Positions 6,381 through 13,571 of a stretch of 16,074 bases of DNA are shown one piece after another. This DNA is from Bog-473 sp035552395 (GTDB lineage Bacteria; Actinomycetota; Acidimicrobiia; Acidimicrobiales; RAAP-2). The position numbers were made by a program, and so were the translations under genes. A model generated the notes under the pieces. The model did no database searches and was not told the DNA's origin. It was given only the letters and a program-made list of their open reading frames with translations. The stretch covers positions 1-16,074 of the forward strand of contig DASZLL010000148.1 in NCBI GenBank assembly GCA_035552395.1, read 5' to 3'. Each line of letters opens with the position of its first letter. Position 1 is the first letter of the stretch.

Positions 6381-7304
6381 TTAGGAACCCTCGCTCGTCT
6401 CCCCGGCGAGCGCAGCCTGGTGGAGCGTGTTCTCGGCCAACCGCATATGGGCGGCGTCGACCAGCCGGCCGTCGCGCCCGATGGCGCCGACGCCCCTCGC
6501 CTCCGCCCCGCGATACTCCGCGATCGCCGCTTGGGCGGCGGCCACCTCCTCGGGCGTGGGTGTGAAGACCTCATTGGCGATCGGCACCTGGCCGGGATGG
6601 ATCGCCCACTTGCCATCGAAGCCGAGCGCGCTCGCCGCCGTGGCCGACCTCCGGTACCCCTCGGGGTCCGCGTAGTCAGGGTAGGGCGCGTCGATCGCGT
6701 CCACCATTGCCGCCCGCGCCGCCGTCAGCACTTGGGCGCGCGCGAAGTGCCAGAAGTCGCCCGGGTACTCGACGACCGGGTCGAAGTTTCCGTCGACGCG
6801 GGCGTGGAGCGAGGCGGAGAGGTCCCCCGCCCCGAAGATCAGGGCCTCGAGCCGGTCGCTCGCCTGCGCGATCTCGAGTGCACGGGCGAGCCCTTCTGCG
6901 TCCTCGATCAGCACCTCGAGGCCGATGCGCTTGTGCAGTCCCAGCTTGGCCTCGAGCTGGCCGAGCAGGACGTCCACCCACCAGACGTCGCGGGCGGCGC
7001 GCACCTTCGGGACGATGAGGAGATCGACGCACTCGCGCGCTCCAGTGACGATTTCGATGATGTCGCCGTAGCACCAGGGCGTGTCGATCCCGTTGACCCG
7101 CACGGCCCGCACCGTGCGGCCCCAATCGAGGCCGGTCAGCGCGCCGACCGCGATCCCGCGCGCAGATTCCTTGACCGATGGCGCGCAGGCGTCCTCGAGG
7201 TCGAGGAACACGAGATCGGCCCCGGTCGCCGGTGCCTTCTCGCACATGCGCTCGCTGCTCGCCGGCGTGGCCAGCTCCGATCGCCGAGCTCGTGGTGCGC
7301 GCAC
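6381..7304 (-). CDS. CitE / malyl-CoA lyase-like HpcH/HpaI family lyase
   Basis: A 307-residue TIM-barrel lyase of the citrate lyase beta / malyl-CoA lyase group, which makes or splits a C-C bond of a 3-hydroxyacyl-CoA such as malyl-CoA or citramalyl-CoA with Mg2+. Visible marks are RRSELATPASSERM (residues 7-20), GADLVFLDLEDACAP (28-42), the arginine of RAVRVNG (R69), and the probable Mg2+ ligands E134 (LEVLIEDAEG) and D161 (FGAGDLSAS), spaced as in malyl-CoA lyase. The end of the barrel, KWAIHPGQVPIANEVF, is also typical. I chose GTG 7304 because AGGAGA lies six bases upstream and the family normally starts just before the RRSxLxTP segment. The CaiB-type transferase ends 19 bases upstream, so both share an operon. 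The pair resembles CoA-transfer plus lyase steps of malate- or citramalate-type pathways. Confidence 0.92.
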   Translation of the reverse strand: MRAPRARRSELATPASSERMCEKAPATGADLVFLDLEDACAPSVKESARGIAVGALTGLDWGRTVRAVRVNGIDTPWCYGDIIEIVTGARECVDLLIVPKVRAARDVWWVDVLLGQLEAKLGLHKRIGLEVLIEDAEGLARALEIAQASDRLEALIFGAGDLSASLHARVDGNFDPVVEYPGDFWHFARAQVLTAARAAMVDAIDAPYPDYADPEGYRRSATAASALGFDGKWAIHPGQVPIANEVFTPTPEEVAAAQAAIAEYRGAEARGVGAIGRDGRLVDAAHMRLAENTLHQAALAGETSEGS

Positions 7305-7323
7305 CGCAGTCTCCTGTCTCTGC

Positions 7324-8526
7324 TCAGATCGTCCCGGCCGCACGCAGCGCCGCCAGGCGCCCGGCGTCCACGCCGAGCAGCTCACCGTAGACGGTGTCGT
7401 TGTCGGCTCCCAGGGCCCGCCCGAGGAACTCGACGACGCCCGGCGTCTCACTGAACCGCGCGACCGGTGCCTGCACGGTCATGGCCCCGAGGTCGGGGTC
7501 GTCGACGGCGATGAACGAGCCCCGAGCCCGCAGGTGCTCGTCGGCGAGGAGTTGCTGCGCGTCGTAGATCGGCGCCGCCGCGACGTCGGCCCGCCCGAAT
7601 GTGTCCATCACCTCGTCCAGCGTCCGCGTCGCGATCCAACCGGCCACCAACGCGTCGACCTCGACGGCGCGCGACTGGCGCTCTACCGGGTCGGCATACC
7701 GCGGGTCGTCCACCATGTCGGGCCGGTCAATGGCCCGGAACACCCGCAGCGCGATGTTGGGTGACGCGCTCGAGATCGCGAGCCACTTGTCGTCACTCGT
7801 ACGGTAGGCGTTGCGCGGCGCGCTGGCCGGGAGCAGGTTGCCGACGCGCCCAGGAATCTTCCCCAGATGGCTGTAGGCGAGGGTGGACGTCTCGATGAGC
7901 CGGGCCAGCGGTTCGATCAGGTTCACGTCGATCAGCTGCCCACCGCCCCCGCGCAGGTCGCGGTGATACAGCGCCATCATGACGGCGGCCGTGGCCGACT
8001 GCGCGGCCACGCCGTCGGCCAAGAAGAAGGGGGGCAGCGTCGGCGGGCCGTCGGGCTGGCCGGTCACGTGGGCGAACCCGCTCATCGCCTCGGCCAGCGT
8101 GCCGAAGCCGGGCCGGTCGCTCTTCGGCCCGCCCATCCCGTAGCCGCTCACGTGCAGCATCACGACCCGGGGATGCGCCGCATGCACCGACTCGTAATCG
8201 AGACCCCACTTGGCCAGTGCGCTCGGTCGGTTGTTCACCACGACGACGTCGCTCACGTCGAGGAGGCGGTGGAAGAGTCCCTGACCGTCCGCGTTGCGCA
8301 GGTCGAGCGAGACGCACTGCTTGTTGCGGCTCATGCTCTTCCAGAACAGGCCGACGCCGTCCTTGGCCTCTCCCCACGTGCGCAACGGGTCGCCCACCCC
8401 TGGCTGTTCGACCTTGATGACCTCGGCGCCGAATTCGCCGAGCATGGTCGCCACCATTGGACCGGCTGCCAGGGTGGCCGCGTCGATGACGCGCAGGCCC
8501 CGCAGCGGGAGGTCCGGCTCAGGCAC
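7324..8526 (-). CDS. CaiB/BaiF family (class III) CoA-transferase
   Basis: A 400-residue class III CoA-transferase, which moves CoA from one acyl-CoA to a free acid through an enzyme-bound aspartyl anhydride. It opens LPLRGLRVIDAATLAAGPMV and continues LGEFGAEVIKVEQPGVGDPL (29-48), FWKSMSRNKQCVSLDLRN (61-78) and DVVVVNNRPSALAKWGLDY (93-111). The catalytic aspartate is D171 in FFLADGVAAQ, after the typical VTGQPDGPPTLPP. The start is GTG 8526, whose bases overlap the stop of the LLM monooxygenase by eight nucleotides, which indicates translational coupling. A further upstream extension to 8697 has no family content. The substrate is unknown. With the CitE-like lyase directly downstream, a hydroxy-dicarboxylic acid or branched derivative is a reasonable guess. 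Confidence 0.94.
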   Translation of the reverse strand: MPEPDLPLRGLRVIDAATLAAGPMVATMLGEFGAEVIKVEQPGVGDPLRTWGEAKDGVGLFWKSMSRNKQCVSLDLRNADGQGLFHRLLDVSDVVVVNNRPSALAKWGLDYESVHAAHPRVVMLHVSGYGMGGPKSDRPGFGTLAEAMSGFAHVTGQPDGPPTLPPFFLADGVAAQSATAAVMMALYHRDLRGGGGQLIDVNLIEPLARLIETSTLAYSHLGKIPGRVGNLLPASAPRNAYRTSDDKWLAISSASPNIALRVFRAIDRPDMVDDPRYADPVERQSRAVEVDALVAGWIATRTLDEVMDTFGRADVAAAPIYDAQQLLADEHLRARGSFIAVDDPDLGAMTVQAPVARFSETPGVVEFLGRALGADNDTVYGELLGVDAGRLAALRAAGTI

Positions 8527-9877
8527 GCAGGGCCACCGCAGGGCGCTCCAGGCCGACGTGCTCGCGCAGCGTCGAGCCTTCGTAGCGGTCGCGAAACACG
8601 CCTCGGCGCTGCAGTTCGGGCACGACGAGGCGCACCACGTCCTCATAGGCGCCCGGACTGTGGGTGGCGGCGATGACGAAGCCGTCGCACGCGCCACTAT
8701 CGAACCACGCCTCCATTTGGTCGGCGATGTCGGGGCCGGTGCCCACGAACCGTGGGCCTTGGAGGAGCGTGGCGCGGTGCCCGGCCAGGTCGCCGAGAGT
8801 GACGGTCTCGCCGCCGATGTGCTGCTTGATGTTCTGCACCAAGCCCCGGATGCCTGAGACAGATTGGATGAGCTCGTCGGTGATCGGCGCGTCGAGGTCG
8901 AGTCCGGCGAAGTCGTAGTTCATCAGTTCGGACAGCAACGTCAGCGACGCCATCGGGTCGACCAGGTCGTTGAGGAACATCTGCTCGCGCTCCTCCGCGT
9001 GCGCCTTGGACTCGCCGACGACGGTGTAGGCCATGGGAAGCATCTTGACCGAATTCGGGTGCCGGCCCCGCTCGCCGATCTTCTCCTTCTGGTCCTTGTA
9101 GTGCGCGCGGGCGATGTCGATGTCGGGGTCACCCGTGAAGATGAGCTCGGCCCAGCGGGACGCGAACTCCCGGCCCCGCCCCGACGACCCCGCCTGCAAC
9201 AGGACGGGCCGCCCCTGCGGACAACGTGGCACGGTGAGGGGCCCGCGCACGCTGAACCACTCCCCGTCGTGGTCCAGCTCGCGCACCTTGGCAGGATCGG
9301 CGAAGAGCGGGGTCTCGCGGTCGAGCACCAGGGCGTCGTCGTCCCAGGTGTCCCACAACCCGGTGGTCGCCTCGAGGAACTCGTCGGCCCGGTCGTAGCG
9401 GGCGTCGTGCGGTATGGCCTCCTTCAGGCCGTAGTTCTGCGCTTCGCTGTCGTTGACCGACGTGACGACATTCCAGGCGGCGCGCCCGCCGGACAGATGG
9501 TCGAGCGTCGCGAAGGTGCGGGCGACGTGGAAGGGCGTGTAGTAGGTGGTCGAATACGTTGCACCAAGGCCGATCCGGCTTGTCACCGCGGCGCAGATGC
9601 CCAGCACGATGCTCAGGTCCAGCTTCACGGGCCGGGCGCCGGTCCGCACCGCCTCGCCCACGGAGCCGCCGTAGATCCCCGGCATGGCCAGGCGGTCGTC
9701 GAAGAACATGAGGTCGAAGCAGCCCTGCTCGAGCGTCCGGGCCAGCTTCTCGTAGTAGCCCGCAGTCAGGAACCCGTGCTCGGTGGCCGGGTACCGCCAG
9801 GACCCGGCATACACGGTGGCGTTGCCCGCTTGCATGAACCCCACCAGGGCCATCTGCCGCTTCGAGTTCATCGCCAT
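8519..9877 (-). CDS. LLM-class flavin-dependent monooxygenase (NtaA/DszA/SnaA type)
   Basis: A 452-residue bacterial luciferase-like monooxygenase of the NtaA/SnaA/DszA subgroup, which uses FMNH2 from a separate reductase and O2 to attack N-, S- or C-containing substrates. Marks are FFDDRLAMPGIYGG (residues 58-71), GLGATYSTTYYTPFHVARTF (103-122), the subgroup block AAWNVVTSVNDSEAQNYGL (around 133-151), LLQAGSSGRGREFA and a C-terminal DGFVIAATHSPGAYEDVV. Length is normal for the group. ATG 9877 was chosen because GAGGAG lies five bases upstream; a second ATG two codons later is possible. It is the first gene of the minus-strand operon and is divergent from the GntR regulator. No flavin reductase of the usual small type is in the window. 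Confidence 0.93.
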   Translation of the reverse strand: MAMNSKRQMALVGFMQAGNATVYAGSWRYPATEHGFLTAGYYEKLARTLEQGCFDLMFFDDRLAMPGIYGGSVGEAVRTGARPVKLDLSIVLGICAAVTSRIGLGATYSTTYYTPFHVARTFATLDHLSGGRAAWNVVTSVNDSEAQNYGLKEAIPHDARYDRADEFLEATTGLWDTWDDDALVLDRETPLFADPAKVRELDHDGEWFSVRGPLTVPRCPQGRPVLLQAGSSGRGREFASRWAELIFTGDPDIDIARAHYKDQKEKIGERGRHPNSVKMLPMAYTVVGESKAHAEEREQMFLNDLVDPMASLTLLSELMNYDFAGLDLDAPITDELIQSVSGIRGLVQNIKQHIGGETVTLGDLAGHRATLLQGPRFVGTGPDIADQMEAWFDSGACDGFVIAATHSPGAYEDVVRLVVPELQRRGVFRDRYEGSTLREHVGLERPAVALRA

Positions 9878-9964
9878 GGGCGCTCCTCTATGAATTGGCC
9901 TCGATTGGCCGACCGACCGAACTTAATATGTAATATTTCAGATATCAACCTGATCAGCAGGACC
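9878..9964. promoter_or_regulatory. Divergent control region with AATAT-GTA-ATATT operator candidate
   Basis: This is the most AT-rich stretch of the right half of the window. A perfect inverted repeat AATAT-GTA-ATATT lies at 9925-9937. TAATAT occurs at 9924-9929 and again at 9931-9936, both usable as a plus-strand -10 for the regulator. On the minus strand TTGATA (9948-9943) is a good -35 for the LLM operon, although its -10 (TAAGTT) is weak. ATTGGCC is repeated 10 bases apart (9894-9900 and 9904-9910). FCD-type regulators often bind such short palindromes in their own divergent promoter; this is inference. Confidence 0.5.
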
Positions 9965-10603
9965 GTGCGGGCCCAAGCGGCCAACGTGATGCGCGACCGC
10001 ATCCTCACCGGCCGCCTGCGGCCGGGCGACCGTCTCGACCTCGACCAGCTGACCGCCGAATTCGGCATCAGCCGCACGCCGATTCGCGAGGCCCTCCTCG
10101 AGCTGTCCTACGAGGGCCTCGTCGCCATCGCCCCGCGCAGCGGCATTGCCGTCGTCGGGATCACGCCCGAGGACGCGGTCGACAACTTCGCCATCCTGGC
10201 CGCCCTCGCCGGCAAGGGCGCCGAACTGGCGACGGGGCGCATCACGCCCGACGAACGGCGCGACCTACGCGCATTGGCAGCCGCCATCGATGAGTCCGAC
10301 GACGTAGTGGCGGCCAACCGCGACTTCCACCGCGCCATCAACCTGGCCGCGCGCTCGCCTCGGCTCCTCACCCACGTGCGCCAGGCCCAACGCGTCGTGC
10401 CCGGCAACTACTTCGAGCTGTTCCCCGAGCAGGAGCAGCGCAGCCGGCGCGAACACGCCGCGCTGCTCGACGCCATGGAACGCGGCGACGGCGGCGAGGC
10501 GCGCCGCATCATGGAGGCGCATGTGCTCACCGCCGGCGAGGCGCTCGGTAGCTGGTTGTCCGACGTGGCGTCCGGGGACGCCGCTGAGGCGCCCAGGATC
10601 TGA
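9965..10603 (+). CDS. GntR-family transcriptional regulator, FCD subfamily
   Basis: A transcription factor of about 212 residues with an N-terminal winged helix-turn-helix (VMRDRILTGRLRPGDRL at 8-24, then LTAEFGISRTPIREALLEL at 29-47) and a C-terminal FCD ligand-binding domain (about 70-195). The FCD metal/ligand residues are visible: H122 in NRDFHRAIN, H164 in RREHAALL and H186 in EAHV. FCD regulators usually sense a carboxylic acid or CoA-ester intermediate and control the divergent operon. The start is uncertain. GTG 9965 has AGGA only a few bases before it; CTG 9950 or a leaderless start are alternatives. The frame is open far upstream across the antisense of the LLM gene, but that stretch is not coding. 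It ends 16 bases from the convergent crotonase gene. Confidence 0.88.
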   Translation: MRAQAANVMRDRILTGRLRPGDRLDLDQLTAEFGISRTPIREALLELSYEGLVAIAPRSGIAVVGITPEDAVDNFAILAALAGKGAELATGRITPDERRDLRALAAAIDESDDVVAANRDFHRAINLAARSPRLLTHVRQAQRVVPGNYFELFPEQEQRSRREHAALLDAMERGDGGEARRIMEAHVLTAGEALGSWLSDVASGDAAEAPRI

Positions 10604-10619
10604 CCGTGAGCCGGCAGCC

Positions 10620-11414
10620 CTACCCGCCGTCCGCCTGGGCCGACCGCTTGAGCATGCGGTCGACGTTGGCGCGCAGCTCTGGCGTCGTGAACGACCGGTC
10701 CTCCGCCGCCAGCGCGTAGTCGAGCACGGCCAGCACAGCCCGCTCCATCTGGATGTTGAGCACCCGCTTGGTGTCCTCGACCGCGCCCTTGGGCAGGCGA
10801 GCGATCCGGCGCGCGCAGTCCATCGCCTCGCTCATCACCTGGTCGTCCGCGCACACGTGGTTCACGAGCCCGATCTCCGCCGCCCGCTGCGCCGGAATCT
10901 TGTCCCCCGTCAACGCGTACTCCTTCGCCAGCTGCAGGCTGGTCAGCAACGGCCACATCACCGGTCCCCCGTCGGCGGCCACCAGCCCGAGGGCCACGTG
11001 CGGATCGGCCAGGTGCGCGCTCTCGGCCATGAAGACGATGTCCGACAACGCGACGAGGGAACAGCCGAGCCCCACCGCCGGTCCGTTCACGGCGGCGATC
11101 ATCGGCAGCCGGCACCGCACCATCCCCGTAACGATCTGGCGCCCGTGCATGAGGGTCGTGCTCCGTAACGCCGCATCGCGCGCCAGCTCGTCGAGGTAGT
11201 CGAAGTCGCCGCCGGCCGAGAAGGCCCGGCCGGCGCCGGTGAGCACGGCTACCCGCGCCTCGGCGTCCGAGTCGAGTTGGGGGAACAGCGCCGCCAGTCC
11301 AGCGTGCAGGACGTGGTTCGTGGCGTTAAGCCGGTCGGGCCGGTTCAGCGTAACGACGCGGATCGGGCCGTCGGCCACGACCTGGATCTCGTCGGGCAGG
11401 TCGTAGGTGCTCAT
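10620..11414 (-). CDS. Crotonase-fold (enoyl-CoA hydratase/isomerase family) protein
   Basis: A 264-residue crotonase-family protein. The CoA-binding and oxyanion segments are present: VTLNRPDRLNATN (21-33), AGRAFSAGGDF (61-71) and AAVNGPAVGLGCSLVALSD (107-125). Classical enoyl-CoA hydratase uses two glutamates; here the matching positions are S119 (GCSL instead of GCEL) and H139 (DPHVALGL), while an aspartate D148 occurs in LVAADGG. This places it in the DPHV...ADGG subgroup common in actinobacteria, not with standard hydratases, so the reaction may be hydration by another residue, isomerisation, hydrolysis or C-C cleavage. ATG 11414 overlaps the stop of the upstream acyl-CoA dehydrogenase (ATGA), so it is translationally coupled. 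It is the last gene of the operon. Confidence 0.92.
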   Translation of the reverse strand: MSTYDLPDEIQVVADGPIRVVTLNRPDRLNATNHVLHAGLAALFPQLDSDAEARVAVLTGAGRAFSAGGDFDYLDELARDAALRSTTLMHGRQIVTGMVRCRLPMIAAVNGPAVGLGCSLVALSDIVFMAESAHLADPHVALGLVAADGGPVMWPLLTSLQLAKEYALTGDKIPAQRAAEIGLVNHVCADDQVMSEAMDCARRIARLPKGAVEDTKRVLNIQMERAVLAVLDYALAAEDRSFTTPELRANVDRMLKRSAQADGG

Positions 11415-12541
11415 GCGGTGGGCAACTCCAGGATTCGATGGGCGATCAGGTTGCGTTGGATCTGCGACGTGCCGCCCATGACGCTCTGGGCCCGGCTGTA
11501 GAGATAGACCTTGAGCCAGGCGTCGTCCCCACCGGCGCACGCGCTGCCGCCGACAGAGATGGCGGCGTGGCCGACCGACTGCTCGACCTCAGTCATCAAG
11601 AGCTTGTCGACCGACCCCTCGGGCCCGTGGGCCATGCCGTCGAGGCGGTCGGACAGGCGGCGGCTCACGTGACAGCGCAGCATCTCGGCCTCCACGATGG
11701 CCCACGCCAGGTCGCGCCGTTGCTCGGCACCGTAGGCGGAAGGCGAGGCCTCCACGTGGTGCACTAACTCGTTGACCAGCTTGCCGTAGCGGGCCACGTA
11801 GCCGAGCTCTCCGGGCTCGCGCTCGTGGCTGACCACCGTCATGGCGAGGCGCCATCCTTCGCCGGGAGCGCCGATCATGTTTGCCGCGTCGACCCGTGCC
11901 CCGTCGAAGATCACTTCGCCGAACTCGCGCGTCATCCCGTTGATCATCTTGAGCGGACGCTGCGTGATGGCATCCTGGCGCATCGGCACCGCGAACGCGG
12001 AGAGGCCGCGGTGCTTGGGTGCCTCCGGATCGGTCCGAGCCAGGACGAGGCACCAATCCGCCGCGTCCGAGTAGCTCGTCCACACCTTGTGGCCGGTGAT
12101 CACGTACTCGGTCCCGTCGAGGACGGCCTCGGTGCGCAACGACGCCAGGTCCGAGCCGGCGTCGGGCTCACTGAAGCCCTGGCACCACCGGTCGCGGCCG
12201 CTCACCAGCCCGGGCAGGAAGCGCTGCTGCACCGCTTCGTTCCCGTGCTCGAGCAGTCCCTGCACCAGGTAGCCCACGCTCGGCCGCGGCGGAGTGCCGG
12301 CGGCAATGAGTTCCTCGTCGAGGATCACGTCGTAGACGCTCGGCAGACCCTGCCCGCCGACGGCGACCGGCCACGACAGACCGAAGAACCCGGCGTCGTA
12401 GAGGGTCTGATGCCACGCCGCCTGCCCGGCCCAGTACTCGTCCGCCGTCGACGACGGTGGCAGCCCGGGGTGGTTCTGGCTCAGCCACTCGCGCAGCCGC
12501 AGCCGGAACGCGACCTCGTCCGGCGCGTCAGCGAAGTCCAT
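11411..12541 (-). CDS. Acyl-CoA dehydrogenase, larger subunit of an adjacent pair
   Basis: A 376-residue FAD enzyme that would introduce a double bond next to the thioester of an acyl-CoA. Marks are GLSWPVAVGGQGL (54-66), the FAD/substrate loop QGFSEPDAGSDLASL (121-135), GHKVWTSYSDAADWCLVLAR (150-169) and the C-terminal MGGTSQIQRNLIAHRILELP (355-374). In common acyl-CoA dehydrogenases the base precedes GTS as a glutamate; here it is glycine (G357). The base may instead be a glutamate in SHERE (E240 or E242), as in the alpha-beta FadE26/FadE27-type enzymes of steroid side-chain oxidation. GGAGG lies about five bases before ATG 12541, and the start overlaps the end of the smaller subunit by 14 bases. 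The adjacent pair probably forms a heterotetramer. Confidence 0.94.
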   Translation of the reverse strand: MDFADAPDEVAFRLRLREWLSQNHPGLPPSSTADEYWAGQAAWHQTLYDAGFFGLSWPVAVGGQGLPSVYDVILDEELIAAGTPPRPSVGYLVQGLLEHGNEAVQQRFLPGLVSGRDRWCQGFSEPDAGSDLASLRTEAVLDGTEYVITGHKVWTSYSDAADWCLVLARTDPEAPKHRGLSAFAVPMRQDAITQRPLKMINGMTREFGEVIFDGARVDAANMIGAPGEGWRLAMTVVSHEREPGELGYVARYGKLVNELVHHVEASPSAYGAEQRRDLAWAIVEAEMLRCHVSRRLSDRLDGMAHGPEGSVDKLLMTEVEQSVGHAAISVGGSACAGGDDAWLKVYLYSRAQSVMGGTSQIQRNLIAHRILELPTA

Positions 12542-13571
12542 CGTCGCCTCCGACGCCGCGGGCGGCCAGGACGCGCTGCAGGTTGTCGCCGATGCCGCCG
12601 AGCAATTCGGTCGAGAACAGCGCCCGGCGCAAGAAGACATGGGCCAGGCAGTCCCAGGTGTTGCCGATGCCGCCGTGCACCTGGATTGACGACTGGCACA
12701 CCGACCGTGCGGCGCGGGCGCAGTACGCCTTGGCGGCGGAAGCGGCGGCGAGCGCGTCGTTGGCCGGCAATGCGTCGACCGCCCACGCGGCATGCAGCGC
12801 CATGCTGCGCGACCCCTCCATCGCCACGAAGGCGTCCGCCAGCAGGTGCTGGACGGCCTGGAACGATCCGATGGCCGCGCCGTACTGCCGTCGCACCCGG
12901 GCGTAGTCGGTGGCCAGCGCCAACGTCCCGCGCATGGCGCCCACGAGGTCGGCGCACGCCACGGCCAGCGCGAGGCTCTGCCAGCGCGCCATGTCATCGT
13001 CGTCCAGCGGTCGCGACTGTCCCCCGACGATCTCCACCGGCGCGCGCGTGCTGAGCCGCGCCACGGAGCGGGTCAGATCCGCCCCCGCCGTCTCTTCTTC
13101 CAGCGCCACCGTGCCGATGACCGTGCCGTCATCGCCCGGGATGAGGACGAGCGTCGTTGTCGCGCCCCGAGCGTCCACGGCGACGGCGTCCGGCACGGCT
13201 GCGCCGACGGCCGCCTGCGCCGGCTGCGTCAGGTCCAGCCCGAAGGCGACGGTCTCGACCGCGCCCGCCGGCGGCGCACCGGCTCGTCGGCGGAGGTCCG
13301 CGGCCAGCGTCGGACCGACGAACGCGGTGTCGGCCAGGCCGCGTCCGAGCTCTTCGGCGATTACCGCGACCTCGACGCCCGATGCCCACGGGCCCCCGTC
13401 ATCGGCGACTGTCCGGAGCTCGCGCCATCCGGCGGCCGCGACCGCGGCGTCGAGCTTGCCGGCACGTTCGGCGTCGCCGAGTTGGCCGACCGTCGCCGGG
13501 CCGAGCCGGTCGACGACGTGCACGGCCGAGTCGCGGAGCGCCACCTGCTCGGGCGAGAGGCGGACGTCCAT
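12528..13571 (-). CDS. Acyl-CoA dehydrogenase, smaller (degenerate) subunit of the pair
   Basis: A 347-residue acyl-CoA dehydrogenase-fold protein. The N-terminal domain is short and divergent and lacks the SEPDAGSD-type FAD loop. The C-terminal helical domain keeps TDYARVRRQYGAAIGSFQAV (about 222-241) and SIQVHGGIGNTWDCLAHVFL (about 301-320), which in FadE27-type partners supply FAD-adenosine contacts across the subunit interface. In Mycobacterium tuberculosis such unlike subunits encoded side by side form alpha2-beta2 enzymes whose active sites are shared; this is known for the FadE26-FadE27 and FadE28-FadE29 types. ATG 13571 follows the ligase stop directly (TGAATG), and the gene end overlaps the larger subunit, so all three are co-translated. 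It is unlikely to be active alone. Confidence 0.92.
   Translation of the reverse strand: MDVRLSPEQVALRDSAVHVVDRLGPATVGQLGDAERAGKLDAAVAAAGWRELRTVADDGGPWASGVEVAVIAEELGRGLADTAFVGPTLAADLRRRAGAPPAGAVETVAFGLDLTQPAQAAVGAAVPDAVAVDARGATTTLVLIPGDDGTVIGTVALEEETAGADLTRSVARLSTRAPVEIVGGQSRPLDDDDMARWQSLALAVACADLVGAMRGTLALATDYARVRRQYGAAIGSFQAVQHLLADAFVAMEGSRSMALHAAWAVDALPANDALAAASAAKAYCARAARSVCQSSIQVHGGIGNTWDCLAHVFLRRALFSTELLGGIGDNLQRVLAARGVGGDDGLR

Noticed and set aside
5865..7454. A 529-codon plus-strand open frame opposite the Rieske and lyase genes
   Set aside because: Antisense shadow with low-complexity Arg/His/Gly-rich content and no domain.
8527..8697. Upstream extension of the CoA-transferase by about 57 codons
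   Set aside because: The added residues overlap the LLM gene and have no similarity to the family; GTG 8526 gives the normal length.
8864..9949. A long in-frame N-terminal extension of the GntR regulator
   Set aside because: It lies antisense to the LLM monooxygenase and crosses the AT-rich promoter; the regulator's first helix begins only near 9965.
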